Counted from the stretch's first letter, positions 7,077-15,432 are shown. The stretch: DNA of 24,884 bases from Anaerolineae bacterium (GCA_020851855.1 JADZBY010000351.1:1-24884), one strand, 5' to 3'. Numbers and translations are program-made. The notes: generated by a model from the sequence alone, not told the origin.

Positions 7077-8437
7077 CACGGCCCCTCGACTTCAGCCAGC
7101 AGATCGGTCTTCGACAGCGCCTCGGCGGCGGCTTGCAGCGCGCTGAAGGGCACTCCCGACCGCTCGGCAATGGCCAGCAGGCTGTGCTGGCCATCGGAGA
7201 GGTTGAGGACCCACAACAGCGCCATTTCGGGCGACTGGCCGCCGGTTTTGCCGCCCAGCGCCGTGTACAGGCCACGTTTGCCCAGGCGCGGCTCACCTTT
7301 GGGCTTGAGATTCAGGTAGCGCCGGTCCGCTTCGAGGATGTCCAGCACGGCGCGCACGTGGCGGAACGAGTCTTCCAGGTGCTCGGCGTGCACAAAATCG
7401 AGGTTGTCGGCGGACGTGTGGTATTCCGGGAACGCGCCGTGCTGCGAGCGCATGTACACGCCCACCGGCAGATTGAAGCCGGGCGAGCAGTACTGCCGCT
7501 CGTCGTAACCGAACGGGAAGAAGTCGATGACGCCGTGCTCTACGCCGGACGTGCGCAGGTGATACTGAAAGGCGCGGTCGATGGCGGCGTCGCCCCGGCG
7601 GCTCTTTTTGTAATGGACCGGCCCGGCGTCGCCCACGTTGGTGAGCACCAGCCCGTGCCTGATCTTCGCCGTGTGCGCCTCGTTACGGCTCAGCCACGTG
7701 ATCGAGCCAATCGTGCCGGGGATGAACAGGAAGCGGTAGGTGAAGCGCCGCTCCCGCCGGGAGAGGTCCTGCGCCAGCGCCACCGCCAGCGCCATGCCGG
7801 ACAGGTTGTCGTTGCACAGCGACGGGTGGCAACTGTGGATGGAAAAGAGCACCTCGTCGTCGGTCTGGCCGGGCAGCACACATTCGGCGTAGGTCAGGCT
7901 GCCCGGCGCGAGCGTCGAGTCGATGCACACCTCGTAGTCTTCGTCGTCGCGCAGGCCAGACAGCTGCTCGTGCGTCACGCAGAAGCCCCAGTTGTCGTTG
8001 TAATAGCTGGTGCGGTACGGAATCCACTGCGGGCGGTCGGGCAGGCTGAACAGGTGCGGGCGCAGCTCGTCCAGGCGCATCGTGCGCTGGATGGGCACGC
8101 TGTAGTTGAGCACATGCAGCGTGTGCTGGCGGAAATCGACCACGCGCCGCCCGCTGCTGTCCTTGATGTAGGCGTCGCGGATGTTCCACTCGCGCGGCAC
8201 GGTCCAGTCGTAGACGTCCGCGCCGCTGGGGACTTCGCTCAGCGTCAGCGGGATGTGTTCGCCCAGGATACGGAAGGTCTGGCGCACGCCATCGCCGGTG
8301 ATGCTCCGGCAGATGGGGTACAGGCGGCGGATGAGGGCCATCATGGCCTCGCCGGGTGTGTCGCCAGGCGAGGCCGTGCCGGTCGGGTCAGCGGGCGGGA
8401 TCGGCGTCCGAGCGTCGTTCATAGGCAGTCCGGTCAT
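7076..8437 (-). CDS. DUF4910-type aminopeptidase-like protein with C-terminal winged helix
   Basis: About 453 residues. Resembles the DUF4910/DUF2172 family of M28-like metallopeptidases often found in polysaccharide clusters. Candidate zinc ligands lie in HSCHPSLCNDNLSG (H201, H204, D210), FGYDERQYCSPG (D312/E313) and EYHTSADN (H340). A C-terminal segment (about 385-453, starting LGKRGLYTALGG) looks like the winged-helix domain of these proteins. The start is unsure: AGGAG directly abuts the ATG at 8437, and ATGs at 8422 or near residue 32 would also keep the conserved region (MALIRRLYPICRSITGDGVRQTF). The first about 30 residues are Pro/Asp-rich and unlike the domain. It is translationally coupled to the SDR. 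No signal peptide, so probably cytoplasmic. Biochemical role is not established. Confidence 0.85.
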   Translation of the reverse strand: MTGLPMNDARTPIPPADPTGTASPGDTPGEAMMALIRRLYPICRSITGDGVRQTFRILGEHIPLTLSEVPSGADVYDWTVPREWNIRDAYIKDSSGRRVVDFRQHTLHVLNYSVPIQRTMRLDELRPHLFSLPDRPQWIPYRTSYYNDNWGFCVTHEQLSGLRDDEDYEVCIDSTLAPGSLTYAECVLPGQTDDEVLFSIHSCHPSLCNDNLSGMALAVALAQDLSRRERRFTYRFLFIPGTIGSITWLSRNEAHTAKIRHGLVLTNVGDAGPVHYKKSRRGDAAIDRAFQYHLRTSGVEHGVIDFFPFGYDERQYCSPGFNLPVGVYMRSQHGAFPEYHTSADNLDFVHAEHLEDSFRHVRAVLDILEADRRYLNLKPKGEPRLGKRGLYTALGGKTGGQSPEMALLWVLNLSDGQHSLLAIAERSGVPFSALQAAAEALSKTDLLAEVEGP

Positions 8438-8499
8438 CTCCTGCGGTTTGGACAGGGGCCGGTCGCTGCCTCACGGGCGCAGTCCTGATCCGCACCGGA

Positions 8500-10284
8500 T
8501 CAGTTCTGCCGTGGATCGATGCCCGGCCCGATGCGCGGCGAGCGGTCGTCGCCATAGCGCGTGTAGCCATAGTAATAGTAATAATATCCGTAGTTCGCGT
8601 CGCGGTCCTGCGCTTTGAGGCGGTTCATGACCACGCCCAACACCGGGATCGAGAGCGTGATAAGCTGCTGCACGGCGCGCACTGCCGCCCCACGATGGGT
8701 GCGGCCCGATTCCACGACGAGGATGGCCTTCGCTTTGGCCACGCTGCCGATCACGCTGCCGTCAGTCACAACCAGTACCGGTGGGGTATCGAACAATACT
8801 ACATTGTAGCCGAGGCTGTCAATCACCTGCCGCATCAGCTCGTGCATCTGCGGCGTATCGAGCAGCTCCGCCGGGTTGGGCGGGATCGGGCCAGCCGGGA
8901 TCACGTCCAGGCCGGGAATCTCCGTGTGTTGCACGATCTGGTTGAGGTGCTGCTGCACGCTGCGCACGATCTGCGCCGTGCTGCCGTTGCCGCCCCCGTT
9001 GCTCTGGCCGTTGCCCCCACGCATGACGGATGGCGGCGGCAAGAGGTCCTCTTTGCTCCAGATATTCGAGAGTCCCGTCGTGTTCGGCACGTTGAAAATC
9101 TGGTGCTGGGTCGGGCGGCGCAGGTCGGCGTCGATGAGCAGCACGCGCATCCCGGTCATGGCGAAGGTGACGGCCATGTTCGCGGCGGTGATGGACTTGC
9201 CCTCGGACGGGCCGGGGCTGGTGATCACGTAAATATGGCGCGGCGCTTTCTCTTCGCCCGTTTCCTGGCCTTCCTCTTTCGTCTCGCGAAACAGGATGTT
9301 CACCCGGACCGCGCGATAGGCTTCCGCGATGGTCGAGCGTGGACTGGTCCAGGTGATGAGCCGGTTCTTGTAATTGCGCTTGTTGCCAAACGGCGCAATA
9401 GCCCCGAACAGCGGCACGTTCAGCAGAGGCATGATTTCGGCGGGCGAGCGGATGCTGTCGTTCAGGTACTCGATCAGGAAAGCGACGCCCAGCGCCAGCA
9501 CAGCGCCCACCGCCGCCGCGACCAGCGTTTGCGACAGCGGCGATGTGCCGATGGCCGCCGTGGGGATCGCGGCAGGCTCCACGACCTTCAGGTAGTTGAT
9601 CGTGCCGCGCTGCTGCATGTTGTTGACCGTACCGGTCATGAGCGCCAAATTGTTCTGCGTCTCGTTGACCAGCGTCATCAATTCGCTGCGCCGTGCAGTC
9701 AGGATCACGCGCTCATCTTCGCTGACGGGCGCTTCGGCGGTGGCCGAGAGGCGCGCGTCAATGGTCGCCATCTCGTCGCGCGCCGCCTGAAGCTGGTCGC
9801 GCGCTCGCAGAATCTCGTCCTGCAGGATGTTGAGCTGCTGGCGCTGTTCGTCGGTCAGGTCGTTCGGGCTGTTCAGGATGAGCTGCCGGGCAAGCTCGTT
9901 GGCGATGTCGGCGGCCATGACCGGATCGGTATAGTTCACCGTCAGCGTCAGGAGCGACGTGCCTTCCATGAGCTTGCCGTCAAACAGGCCGGCCAGCCCT
10001 TGTGGGGAAAAGGGCAGTTGCAGGTTCTGGATGACGTTGTTCATGATGCTCGACGTCTTGAGCAGCGCCACGTAGGTCTGGGCCAGCGCGGCGGCAGACT
10101 GGATCATCATGGGGTTGGGATCGGTCAGGTCGATGTACGTGCCGATCTGGATGGTCGTCGTGGCGCGGTAGCGCGCAGGTTGGGTGCGGGCCGTGGCGAA
10201 CGCGATGCTGCCGGCAACCACCGCGGCCAGGGCGATAAGCCATAACCAGCGGCGCACCAGGCGTATGTAGGCGGTGAGTTCCAT
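8500..10284 (-). CDS. Polysaccharide biosynthesis tyrosine autokinase (Wzz + BY-kinase fusion)
   Basis: 594 residues combining a chain-length-determinant (Wzz-like) part and a bacterial tyrosine kinase in one chain. TM1 is at about 12-30, an extracytoplasmic region with predicted coiled coil at about 143-215, and TM2 at about 252-272. The kinase shows Walker A GPSEGKS (358-364), Walker A' LLIDADLRR (382-390) and Walker B VLFDTPP (496-502). The C terminus carries nine tyrosines in 13 residues (565-577), the expected autophosphorylation cluster. A Gly/Asn/Ser-rich insert lies at 423-435. Start ATG 10284 has GGAAAG upstream. It heads the minus-strand glycan block and is divergent from the response-regulator gene. 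By family knowledge it controls polymer length and export. Confidence 0.95.
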   Translation of the reverse strand: MELTAYIRLVRRWLWLIALAAVVAGSIAFATARTQPARYRATTTIQIGTYIDLTDPNPMMIQSAAALAQTYVALLKTSSIMNNVIQNLQLPFSPQGLAGLFDGKLMEGTSLLTLTVNYTDPVMAADIANELARQLILNSPNDLTDEQRQQLNILQDEILRARDQLQAARDEMATIDARLSATAEAPVSEDERVILTARRSELMTLVNETQNNLALMTGTVNNMQQRGTINYLKVVEPAAIPTAAIGTSPLSQTLVAAAVGAVLALGVAFLIEYLNDSIRSPAEIMPLLNVPLFGAIAPFGNKRNYKNRLITWTSPRSTIAEAYRAVRVNILFRETKEEGQETGEEKAPRHIYVITSPGPSEGKSITAANMAVTFAMTGMRVLLIDADLRRPTQHQIFNVPNTTGLSNIWSKEDLLPPPSVMRGGNGQSNGGGNGSTAQIVRSVQQHLNQIVQHTEIPGLDVIPAGPIPPNPAELLDTPQMHELMRQVIDSLGYNVVLFDTPPVLVVTDGSVIGSVAKAKAILVVESGRTHRGAAVRAVQQLITLSIPVLGVVMNRLKAQDRDANYGYYYYYYGYTRYGDDRSPRIGPGIDPRQN

Positions 10285-10316
10285 GGGCCGTCACTTTCCA
10301 CAACTGAACGCGCGCA

Positions 10317-10346
10317 ATCATACCATTGATTGAGGGGACGCAGCAA
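10317..10346 (-). promoter_or_regulatory. Candidate promoter of the BY-kinase/glycan operon
   Basis: On the minus strand, TTGCTG (10346-10341), an 18-base spacer and TATGAT (10322-10317) preceded by TG (extended -10). It would start transcription near 10310, about 26 bases before the ATG at 10284. The 315-base divergent gap 10285-10599 holds this promoter and one on the other strand. I see no further gene in it. Confidence 0.55.
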
Positions 10347-10480
10347 TTGTTCTGTGCGTCTAGCCAGTCACAATGCGGCAAAATGCCTTTACACCCTACG
10401 CCGAACGCCCACGCAGGCTGCCCGTGCGGTCGCCCACCAGCCGTTGGCGCACGTGTCTGCGGGCGTACCTGGAATAGCGC

Positions 10481-10508
10481 TTGCCCCCAGGCTGCGTTAG
10501 AATACAAT
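10481..10508 (+). promoter_or_regulatory. Candidate promoter of the response-regulator gene
   Basis: TTGCCC (10481-10486), 16-base spacer, TACAAT (10503-10508). A transcript starting near 10515 would have an AT-rich leader of about 85 bases before the ATG at 10600. An alternative TATATT near 10548 lacks a matching -35. Confidence 0.45.
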
Positions 10509-10599
10509 CGTGATTGTCTTAAGAGACATCCCGCCCGGCATTGGATGTATATTCTTTTTATGACAGCCTCGCTCTGCCCGGAGGAGTGAACGTCGTAAC

Positions 10600-11028
10600 A
10601 TGCCCGATCCCAAACGAACTCCCGTCGAGCCGGCGGATGCACACGTGCTGGTCGTCGAGGACAACATGCGCAATTTCGTCCTCGTGGCGCGAATGCTGGC
10701 CTATATGGGCGTCCAGCGCTGCGAATGGAAGACGTCCGGCTGGCAGGTGGCCCAATTTGCCGATACGCTTCCCCGCGTGGACCTGATCCTGATGGACATC
10801 CACCTGCCCTACGAGGACGGCTATCAAGCCCTGCAAAAAGTGCGCGCCAGCCCCCGCCTGCGCAATACGCTGATCGTGGCCGTCACGGCAGACGCCAGCG
10901 AAGAGCAGGTACGCCGCGCCAAGTCTGCCGGATTCGACGGCTTTCTCGGCAAGCCGCTCGACCCGGACCGCTTCCCGGAGCAGATCAAGCGTATCCTGCG
11001 CGGTGAACCTGTCTGGGAATGGATGTGA
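10600..11028 (+). CDS. Single-domain response regulator (CheY/DivK-like receiver)
   Basis: 142 residues forming one receiver domain with no output domain. The acidic pair lies at E20-D21 (VVEDN), the phospho-acceptor is D66 in LILMDIHLP, the switch threonine is T96 (VAVTAD) and the conserved lysine is K118 (GFLGKPLDP). Start ATG 10600 has GGAGGAG 13 bases upstream, longer than ideal. It is monocistronic: its own promoter lies upstream and a strong terminator follows. No kinase is adjacent; the only histidine kinase in the window is at 21651-22907 and a link is speculative. DMRNF after the acidic pair and IHLPYEDGY around the acceptor resemble receivers that act by protein-protein interaction in phosphorelays. 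Confidence 0.93.
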   Translation: MPDPKRTPVEPADAHVLVVEDNMRNFVLVARMLAYMGVQRCEWKTSGWQVAQFADTLPRVDLILMDIHLPYEDGYQALQKVRASPRLRNTLIVAVTADASEEQVRRAKSAGFDGFLGKPLDPDRFPEQIKRILRGEPVWEWM

Positions 11029-11047
11029 CCGCCAGCCGCGACCGGTA

Positions 11048-11084
11048 AGCGCGGGGGAGTAGCCTACTCCCCCGCGCTTTTTTT
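11048..11084 (+). terminator. Intrinsic terminator after the response regulator
   Basis: A perfect 14-bp stem (11048-11061 with 11065-11078, loop GCC) is followed by T7 (11078-11084). It begins 20 bases after the response-regulator stop. Confidence 0.95.
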
Positions 11085-11141
11085 GTGCCGAGAGATGGTC
11101 TTCGCCCCCGTCCTCGTGTAGTCCCAAATCGCCTGTTGACC

Positions 11142-11150
11142 TGCTAGAAT
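11142..11150 (+). promoter_or_regulatory. Candidate extended -10 promoter
   Basis: TG-C-TAGAAT at 11142-11150, just after the terminator and about 28 bases before the next start codon. No convincing -35 is visible at the usual distance. Confidence 0.4.
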
Positions 11151-11177
11151 TGGTAACGGCGTGAAGGAGTGACGAAC

Positions 11178-11717
11178 GTGAGTGTGAGGCGTCTGGCAAT
11201 TATCGCCGTCGTGCTGGCGGTGTCTATCTTCGGCATAGAGCTTGGGCTGTCCGTCTTGCGGCAGCGCACGATTGACGTGGTGGTGCGGGTCGAAGGGCCG
11301 CCGTCCAGCGTGGCCTCTGAGGCGGTCGCGGGCAATGCAACGCCCATGCCCGGTGAACCGGCGTCCGCTGTCGGCTCGCTGCTGGTCAGCCCGCCGGGCA
11401 TCGTGATCGTGGATGTGGCGTGGCGCTACCGGATCGGGCCGCGCTTCCCCGTGACCACGCTGCGCGCCGAGATCAGCGACGGCGCGGGCGTGGTGGTCGC
11501 TTCCGACGAGCTGACCATCACCTGTGAGACTGCCGGATCGCTCCAGTGCGATGGCGACCAGCCGCTCACCCTGCGCTTCGGCAGCCTGGACGCGGGAGCC
11601 GGCGGCGACACAGCATCCCTGTGGCCGGTCGGAGAATACACACTGCGCGTCACGCGGGCTTTTGCCGGCATCTCACCCGCCACGCTCGTGAACCGGCCCG
11701 TGATCGTGGCGGAATAG
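11178..11717 (+). CDS. Membrane-anchored extracytoplasmic protein of unknown function
   Basis: About 179 residues with an N-terminal hydrophobic segment (roughly residues 5-24, preceded by VRR) that is either an uncleaved anchor or a signal peptide. The body is beta-rich (IVIVDVAWRYRIGPRFPVTTLRAEI, and YTLRVTRAF near the end) and contains two cysteines in ITCETAGSLQCDGD that could form a disulfide outside the cell. I do not recognise a family. The GTG at 11178 is chosen because AAGGAG lies 8 bases before it; a GTG at 11169 overlaps that site. No partner gene is next to it; a repeat array follows. Confidence 0.72.
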   Translation: MSVRRLAIIAVVLAVSIFGIELGLSVLRQRTIDVVVRVEGPPSSVASEAVAGNATPMPGEPASAVGSLLVSPPGIVIVDVAWRYRIGPRFPVTTLRAEISDGAGVVVASDELTITCETAGSLQCDGDQPLTLRFGSLDAGAGGDTASLWPVGEYTLRVTRAFAGISPATLVNRPVIVAE

Positions 11718-11723
11718 GCCATA

Positions 11724-11962
11724 TCCGCCGCCCTCACCCCAACCCCTCTCCCTCATGGCGAGGGGCGGAGATACGGGTGCGTAGGGACAACGCCTGCGTG
11801 GTCCGCCGCCCTCACCCCAACCCCTCTCCCTCATGGCGAGGGGCGGAGATACGGGTGCGTAGGGACAACGCCTGCGTTGTCCGCCGCCCTCACCCCCAAC
11901 CCCTCTCCCTCATGGCGAGGGGCGGAGATACGGGTGCGTAGGGACAACGCCTGCGTTGTCCG
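11724..11962. repeat. Three tandem 78-bp units joining two repeat families
   Basis: Units start near 11724, 11802 and 11880 (the third is 1 bp longer in its C run). Each unit joins a CCCTCACCCC...CTCATGGCGAGGGG segment (the inverted-arm family seen at 3261 and 20219) to GTAG plus the dyad GGACAACGC-CT-GCGTTGTCC. The first copy's dyad has GTGGTCC instead of GTTGTCC, breaking symmetry at one position. A 15-base piece of the last unit's end (TGCGTTGTCCGTCTT) recurs about 43 bases further on. The array fills most of the gap between two convergent genes. Confidence 0.93.
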
Positions 11963-12023
11963 TCTTATCCATCACCCACCGCGATGCGAAATGTGCGTTG
12001 TCCGTCTTCCAGGCGCGCCGCAC

Positions 12024-12055
12024 AAAAAACGGGCGCGTCGTGGTGACGCGCCCGT
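12024..12055 (-). terminator. Intrinsic terminator of the SH3-domain gene
   Basis: On the minus strand an 11-bp perfect stem (12045-12055 with 12029-12039, loop of five) is followed by six T residues (12029-12024). It begins 26 bases after the stop codon of the 12081-13025 gene. Confidence 0.92.
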
Positions 12056-12080
12056 CTGCGTATCAAACCGAGGCAGCGAT

Positions 12081-13025
12081 TTAGCCCACGATGGGCAAGC
12101 GGCTCAGCGGCACTTCGATCAGGGTGAAGTAACGAGCCGCTACCCAGCCGCCCAGGCCGTTATACTCGATCAGCAGCCATTCGCCATCAAAGCTGCGCCC
12201 ATACACCGGGACTTCGGCGCGCCACGGGATGCTGCCGATGCGCTGTGCGAAGATCGACGGGCCGAGGCGGAAATTGACGCGGAAGCGTGCGCGCGCCGTG
12301 GACACCGGGAAGCCCGGCAGCACCGCGCCCGTCACCTGCTGCGACTGGTCAATGCGCTGCGGCTGAACGTTGAGGCTGCCCAGATTCACGTCGATGCTGC
12401 GCGCCGGGACCCACACGAGATTTTCGCCGCCGACGTACAGCGCCACCCAGGCGTTGTCCACGCTGCGATAGACCGCCGTGAACTCGCGCCCCTTCTCTAC
12501 ACGGATGTCCAGCGCATCGCCGTTCGGCGCGGTGAACAGCGTCGTTTCGGCGTTCAGCGCGCCCACAACGCCCGTGGTGAGCAGCTTGGCCAGGCTCGTC
12601 TCACGGGCGCGGGTGCTCAGGCACGCGCCGTTGGCCACCGCCACCTGCTGCGCGCTGACCGGGCGTCCGAGCATGTCCAGGTCGATGATCGACAGGCGGA
12701 CCGGGTCAGCCTGCGGAGCCGCGCCGCCCTGGTAGGGCAGGCCGATGACCAGCGAGCGCTCGGTCGCGTTCACCTGACGGGCCGAATCTTCGGCGTACAG
12801 CACGTTGCCCAGGGCATCCGTCACCTGGTAGCGGAAGCGGTCAAATCCGGCCTGGTCGTTGGTCATGCCCGTGACCGTCACATCCACGGAAAAGCTCGTG
12901 CAGGTGGCCTGGAAGGCAGTCACGGCGGCCATGTTGGCGGCCTGTACGGGTGCAGCCGGCAGCGCCGCCGCGACCAGGACGGCGGCCAGCGCGACCAGAC
13001 TCACGTTGATCAGTTTGATCTTCAT
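12081..13025 (-). CDS. Secreted protein with SH3-like (SH3b) domains
   Basis: 314 residues. A signal peptide (MKIK start, hydrophobic to residue 24, likely cleavage after VQA at about 29) is followed by a beta-rich N-terminal domain with a C-C pair (C42, C135). One SH3-like module lies at about 160-212 (VYRSVDNAWVALYVGGENLVWVPA) and a clearer SH3b module at about 247-302 (RFRVNFRLGP...GEWLLIEYNGLGGWVAARY). SH3b domains usually bind peptidoglycan or peptides. Start ATG 13025 directly follows GGAGGAGAGG, a very strong site, so a longer frame is rejected. It is the last gene of the minus-strand envelope block and has its own terminator. The upstream L,D-transpeptidase gene is 116 bases away, so co-transcription is possible. 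Exact function is unknown. Confidence 0.85.
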   Translation of the reverse strand: MKIKLINVSLVALAAVLVAAALPAAPVQAANMAAVTAFQATCTSFSVDVTVTGMTNDQAGFDRFRYQVTDALGNVLYAEDSARQVNATERSLVIGLPYQGGAAPQADPVRLSIIDLDMLGRPVSAQQVAVANGACLSTRARETSLAKLLTTGVVGALNAETTLFTAPNGDALDIRVEKGREFTAVYRSVDNAWVALYVGGENLVWVPARSIDVNLGSLNVQPQRIDQSQQVTGAVLPGFPVSTARARFRVNFRLGPSIFAQRIGSIPWRAEVPVYGRSFDGEWLLIEYNGLGGWVAARYFTLIEVPLSRLPIVG

Positions 13026-13141
13026 CCTCTCCTCCTCACATTTATGGGCGACTTCCTTCACATCTGAATAACTGACGTGCCGCCCTTCCGTCACACAGGG
13101 ATTGTGCGGGCCGGGCTGCGGCTCGCCGTCACGATCCGGCG

Positions 13142-14698
13142 CTATGGCCGGATTTCCGTGACGACGCCATCCTCAGCCCAAGCATACAGCAACTCCGCAT
13201 TGCGAGTGCTGACCAGGATGCAACCGTAGGTCACGCGCCTACCAAGCGCATTCTCCCACAGGATTTGCGAGCCGTTGCGCCACGGGAAGCCGTGAATGCC
13301 GTTGTAGAAGCCCGGCACGGCCTCGTAGATGCTCATGAAATAGGGCATGTACAGGTTCCAGTTGCCCGCATAGGCCGTATCGTCGTGGGAGATGACCTGA
13401 AACACGCCCGGCATGGTCGGGCTGTCCGCGATGCCCGTCGAGGCCGGCCAATCCCACTTCACCTGCCCGTTGTCGTAGACCCACATGCGCTGCTCGCTGA
13501 TACTGACCACGATGCGCTTACCCGGCGTCGCCGGCAGCGGCAGCAGGTCGTCCTTCGACGGGATGGTGATGGTCTGGCCCGGCGACAGGGCGTTCATGTT
13601 CAGGCCCGGATTGGCGCGCTCGATGCGGTACATCTGCACGCCGACAGCCCATGAGATCGTGCCCAGCGTATCGCCGGGCCGAACGGTGTACTGCGTCGGC
13701 TGGTTGTACACGCGCACGGCGGCGGTGGGCGTATTGGCGCGGATGGCCCGCTGCACCTCGCTCACCGCCTCGTCGACCTTCAAATACTGCGCCCCGCCCA
13801 GTTCCGCATTGCGCGCGTTGAGGAAATCGCCCAGCGCGACGGCGTCCAGCGAGAGCCGCACGCCGTCGGACGAGTCTTCGGTGGTCAGCCAGCCGCCCCA
13901 CATCTCCGGCGGGATGCTCAGCGGCAGCGCGGCGTCCGTGACCGGGTTGTAAGCGTTGATGGTCAGCGGCGATGCGAGCAGCGCTGCCACCTGCCCGACC
14001 AGCGCCGAAGCGTCTGTCACGGACGGGTAGGTCGGGTTCATGGTCAGGTCAAAAACGCCGTCGGCCAGTTCGCCCGGCAGCGCCGCCAGTCGCGCCACCG
14101 TGTCGGGCACGTGCAGCACGCGTCCTTCTTCGGCGGCGACGGGCGTCGGCTGGCCGTTTTCCAACCGGAACGTGGCATTGCGCGCCGGCAGATCGACCAC
14201 ATGGGCCAGCGCTTCGACGCCCTGATAGGCCATGTTCGGGTCAAAGCTGAAGGCGGGCGTCACGTTGGCCGGGCCGAAGATGGCTTCCAACGCCGAGCCT
14301 TCGTCGCGCCCGTAACGCGCCGCCGCTTCTGCCGAGGCGTAGGCGTCAAAGGTCAGGCCCAACTGGCCCGCAGGAACCTGCCACAAGCGTTCGCCATCGC
14401 GCACCGTGATCGCCTGGAGCGCACCACCCAGCGCCGCTGCCGCCTCGTCGACCTGCATCCCACCGACCGGCACACCCGCCACACTCACGCCCGGCAGAAT
14501 CCGCCCGGACGAGAACAGCAGCAGCGCGCCCAGCGCCAGCGCCACGGCGAGGCTCACCATGAGCACGAGCGCCGCGCCGATGCCGATCAACATCAGGGTC
14601 AGCGGGTGGCGCGGGAGCCGGATACGGACCGGCGGGCGGCGCGGCGGCGACAGCGGCGGACGCTGCGACTGCACCGGCGCCGGATACGGGTGATGCAT
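13142..14698 (-). CDS. Membrane-anchored L,D-transpeptidase (YkuD) with LysM
   Basis: 518 residues. Pro/Arg-rich cytoplasmic N terminus, one TM (about 33-63), a putative peptidoglycan-binding region starting PGVSVAGVPVGGM (69-81), a LysM domain (about 337-380, YTVRPGDTLGTIS...GQTITIP) and a YkuD catalytic domain (about 395-516, starting RIVVSISEQRMWVYDNGQ). The catalytic cysteine is C493 in TYGCILVS and the upstream histidine is H469 (GIHGFPW). The usual SHGC-V/I-R signature is altered: Tyr replaces the second His and no Arg follows. By family knowledge it would crosslink peptidoglycan or attach proteins. Start ATG 14698 has GAGGA four to five bases upstream. It forms an envelope block with the SH3 protein. 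Confidence 0.9.
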   Translation of the reverse strand: MHHPYPAPVQSQRPPLSPPRRPPVRIRLPRHPLTLMLIGIGAALVLMVSLAVALALGALLLFSSGRILPGVSVAGVPVGGMQVDEAAAALGGALQAITVRDGERLWQVPAGQLGLTFDAYASAEAAARYGRDEGSALEAIFGPANVTPAFSFDPNMAYQGVEALAHVVDLPARNATFRLENGQPTPVAAEEGRVLHVPDTVARLAALPGELADGVFDLTMNPTYPSVTDASALVGQVAALLASPLTINAYNPVTDAALPLSIPPEMWGGWLTTEDSSDGVRLSLDAVALGDFLNARNAELGGAQYLKVDEAVSEVQRAIRANTPTAAVRVYNQPTQYTVRPGDTLGTISWAVGVQMYRIERANPGLNMNALSPGQTITIPSKDDLLPLPATPGKRIVVSISEQRMWVYDNGQVKWDWPASTGIADSPTMPGVFQVISHDDTAYAGNWNLYMPYFMSIYEAVPGFYNGIHGFPWRNGSQILWENALGRRVTYGCILVSTRNAELLYAWAEDGVVTEIRP

Positions 14699-14750
14699 GA
14701 TTTCCTCGACAGATACTCGATAATAGTCGACCGTGGGGTAGGCTCTCGTC

Positions 14751-14759
14751 AGTATATCA
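14751..14759 (-). promoter_or_regulatory. Candidate extended -10 promoter for the L,D-transpeptidase gene
   Basis: On the minus strand TG-A-TATACT (14759-14751) lies about 53 bases before the ATG at 14698. No good -35 is visible. Confidence 0.4.
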
Positions 14760-14796
14760 TAGCTTTTCCCGACGCTTGCCGTACTTTAGGGGTCCT

Positions 14797-15420
14797 TTAG
14801 GCAGACGGGCTTTGCGGCTCGTCGGAGCGCGGCGCGGTCGGTGCGGTGGGCACACTGGGCACGGCGGGCGTGATGGGGGCGTCGGGCTGCTCGTCGGGCG
14901 ATGGGCCGGGCCGCAGCCATTGGCCGAGCACCAGGATGGCGATGCCCAGGACGATGGCATGATCCGCGAAATTCGAGACGTTCGAGATCACGCCGGGGAT
15001 GCGCAGGTGCACCCAGTCGACGACGTAGCCGTATTGTAGCCGGTCCAGCGCATTGCCGAGCGTGCCGCCCAGCAGCAGGCCGAGCGCAAGACGCTCTGGC
15101 CAATGGCCGGGCGGCACGTAGCGGTAAAAGAGCAGGATGCCGATGATCATGGCGATGCCGATGATCAGGAACATATCGCCCGCCTGGGGCAGCAGGCTGA
15201 AGGCCGCGCCGGTGTTGTGGCTCACCGTGATGGCGAACACTTCGGCCAGCGCCGGGATGGGCGTGATCGACTCGCCAGGCAGCAGCGCGGCGGTGGCGAG
15301 GCGCTTGCTGGTCTGATCGAGGCCGATGACCAGCGCAGCGCTGATCAGCAGGATCAACCAGCGCCCCAGGTGAATCCTGGGCGCGGGCCGAAGGGAATGG
15401 TCACGGGGCGGGGCGCTCAT
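14797..15420 (-). CDS. lspA: Lipoprotein signal peptidase (signal peptidase II)
   Basis: About 207 residues, an inner-membrane aspartyl protease that removes the signal peptide of diacylglyceryl-modified prolipoproteins. Family boxes: DQTSK (35-39), NTGAAFS (69-75), GGTLGNALDRL (118-128, catalytic D126), VVDWVH (133-138) and NFADHAI (150-156, catalytic D153), with four hydrophobic segments. The C-terminal 37 residues are a Pro/Ala/Thr-rich tail not needed by the family. The start is uncertain: ATG 15420 or GTG 15429, neither with a clear Shine-Dalgarno. It lies 12 bases after the ABM-fold gene, so probably co-transcribed and coupled to it. Likely clients in this window are the lipoproteins at 3420-4778 and 20761-21606. 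Confidence 0.96.
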   Translation of the reverse strand: MSAPPRDHSLRPAPRIHLGRWLILLISAALVIGLDQTSKRLATAALLPGESITPIPALAEVFAITVSHNTGAAFSLLPQAGDMFLIIGIAMIIGILLFYRYVPPGHWPERLALGLLLGGTLGNALDRLQYGYVVDWVHLRIPGVISNVSNFADHAIVLGIAILVLGQWLRPGPSPDEQPDAPITPAVPSVPTAPTAPRSDEPQSPSA

Positions 15421-15432
15421 ACGGTGCACGGT

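Noticed and set aside
8695..10245. 516-residue open frame antisense to the BY-kinase gene
   Set aside because: Same reason: mirror of a clear kinase with all Walker motifs, and an unnatural Arg/His/Gly-rich translation.
10285..10599. Small RNA or extra gene in the divergent gap
   Set aside because: Only short frames without ribosome-binding sites. The -10/-35 candidates are better explained as promoters of the flanking genes.
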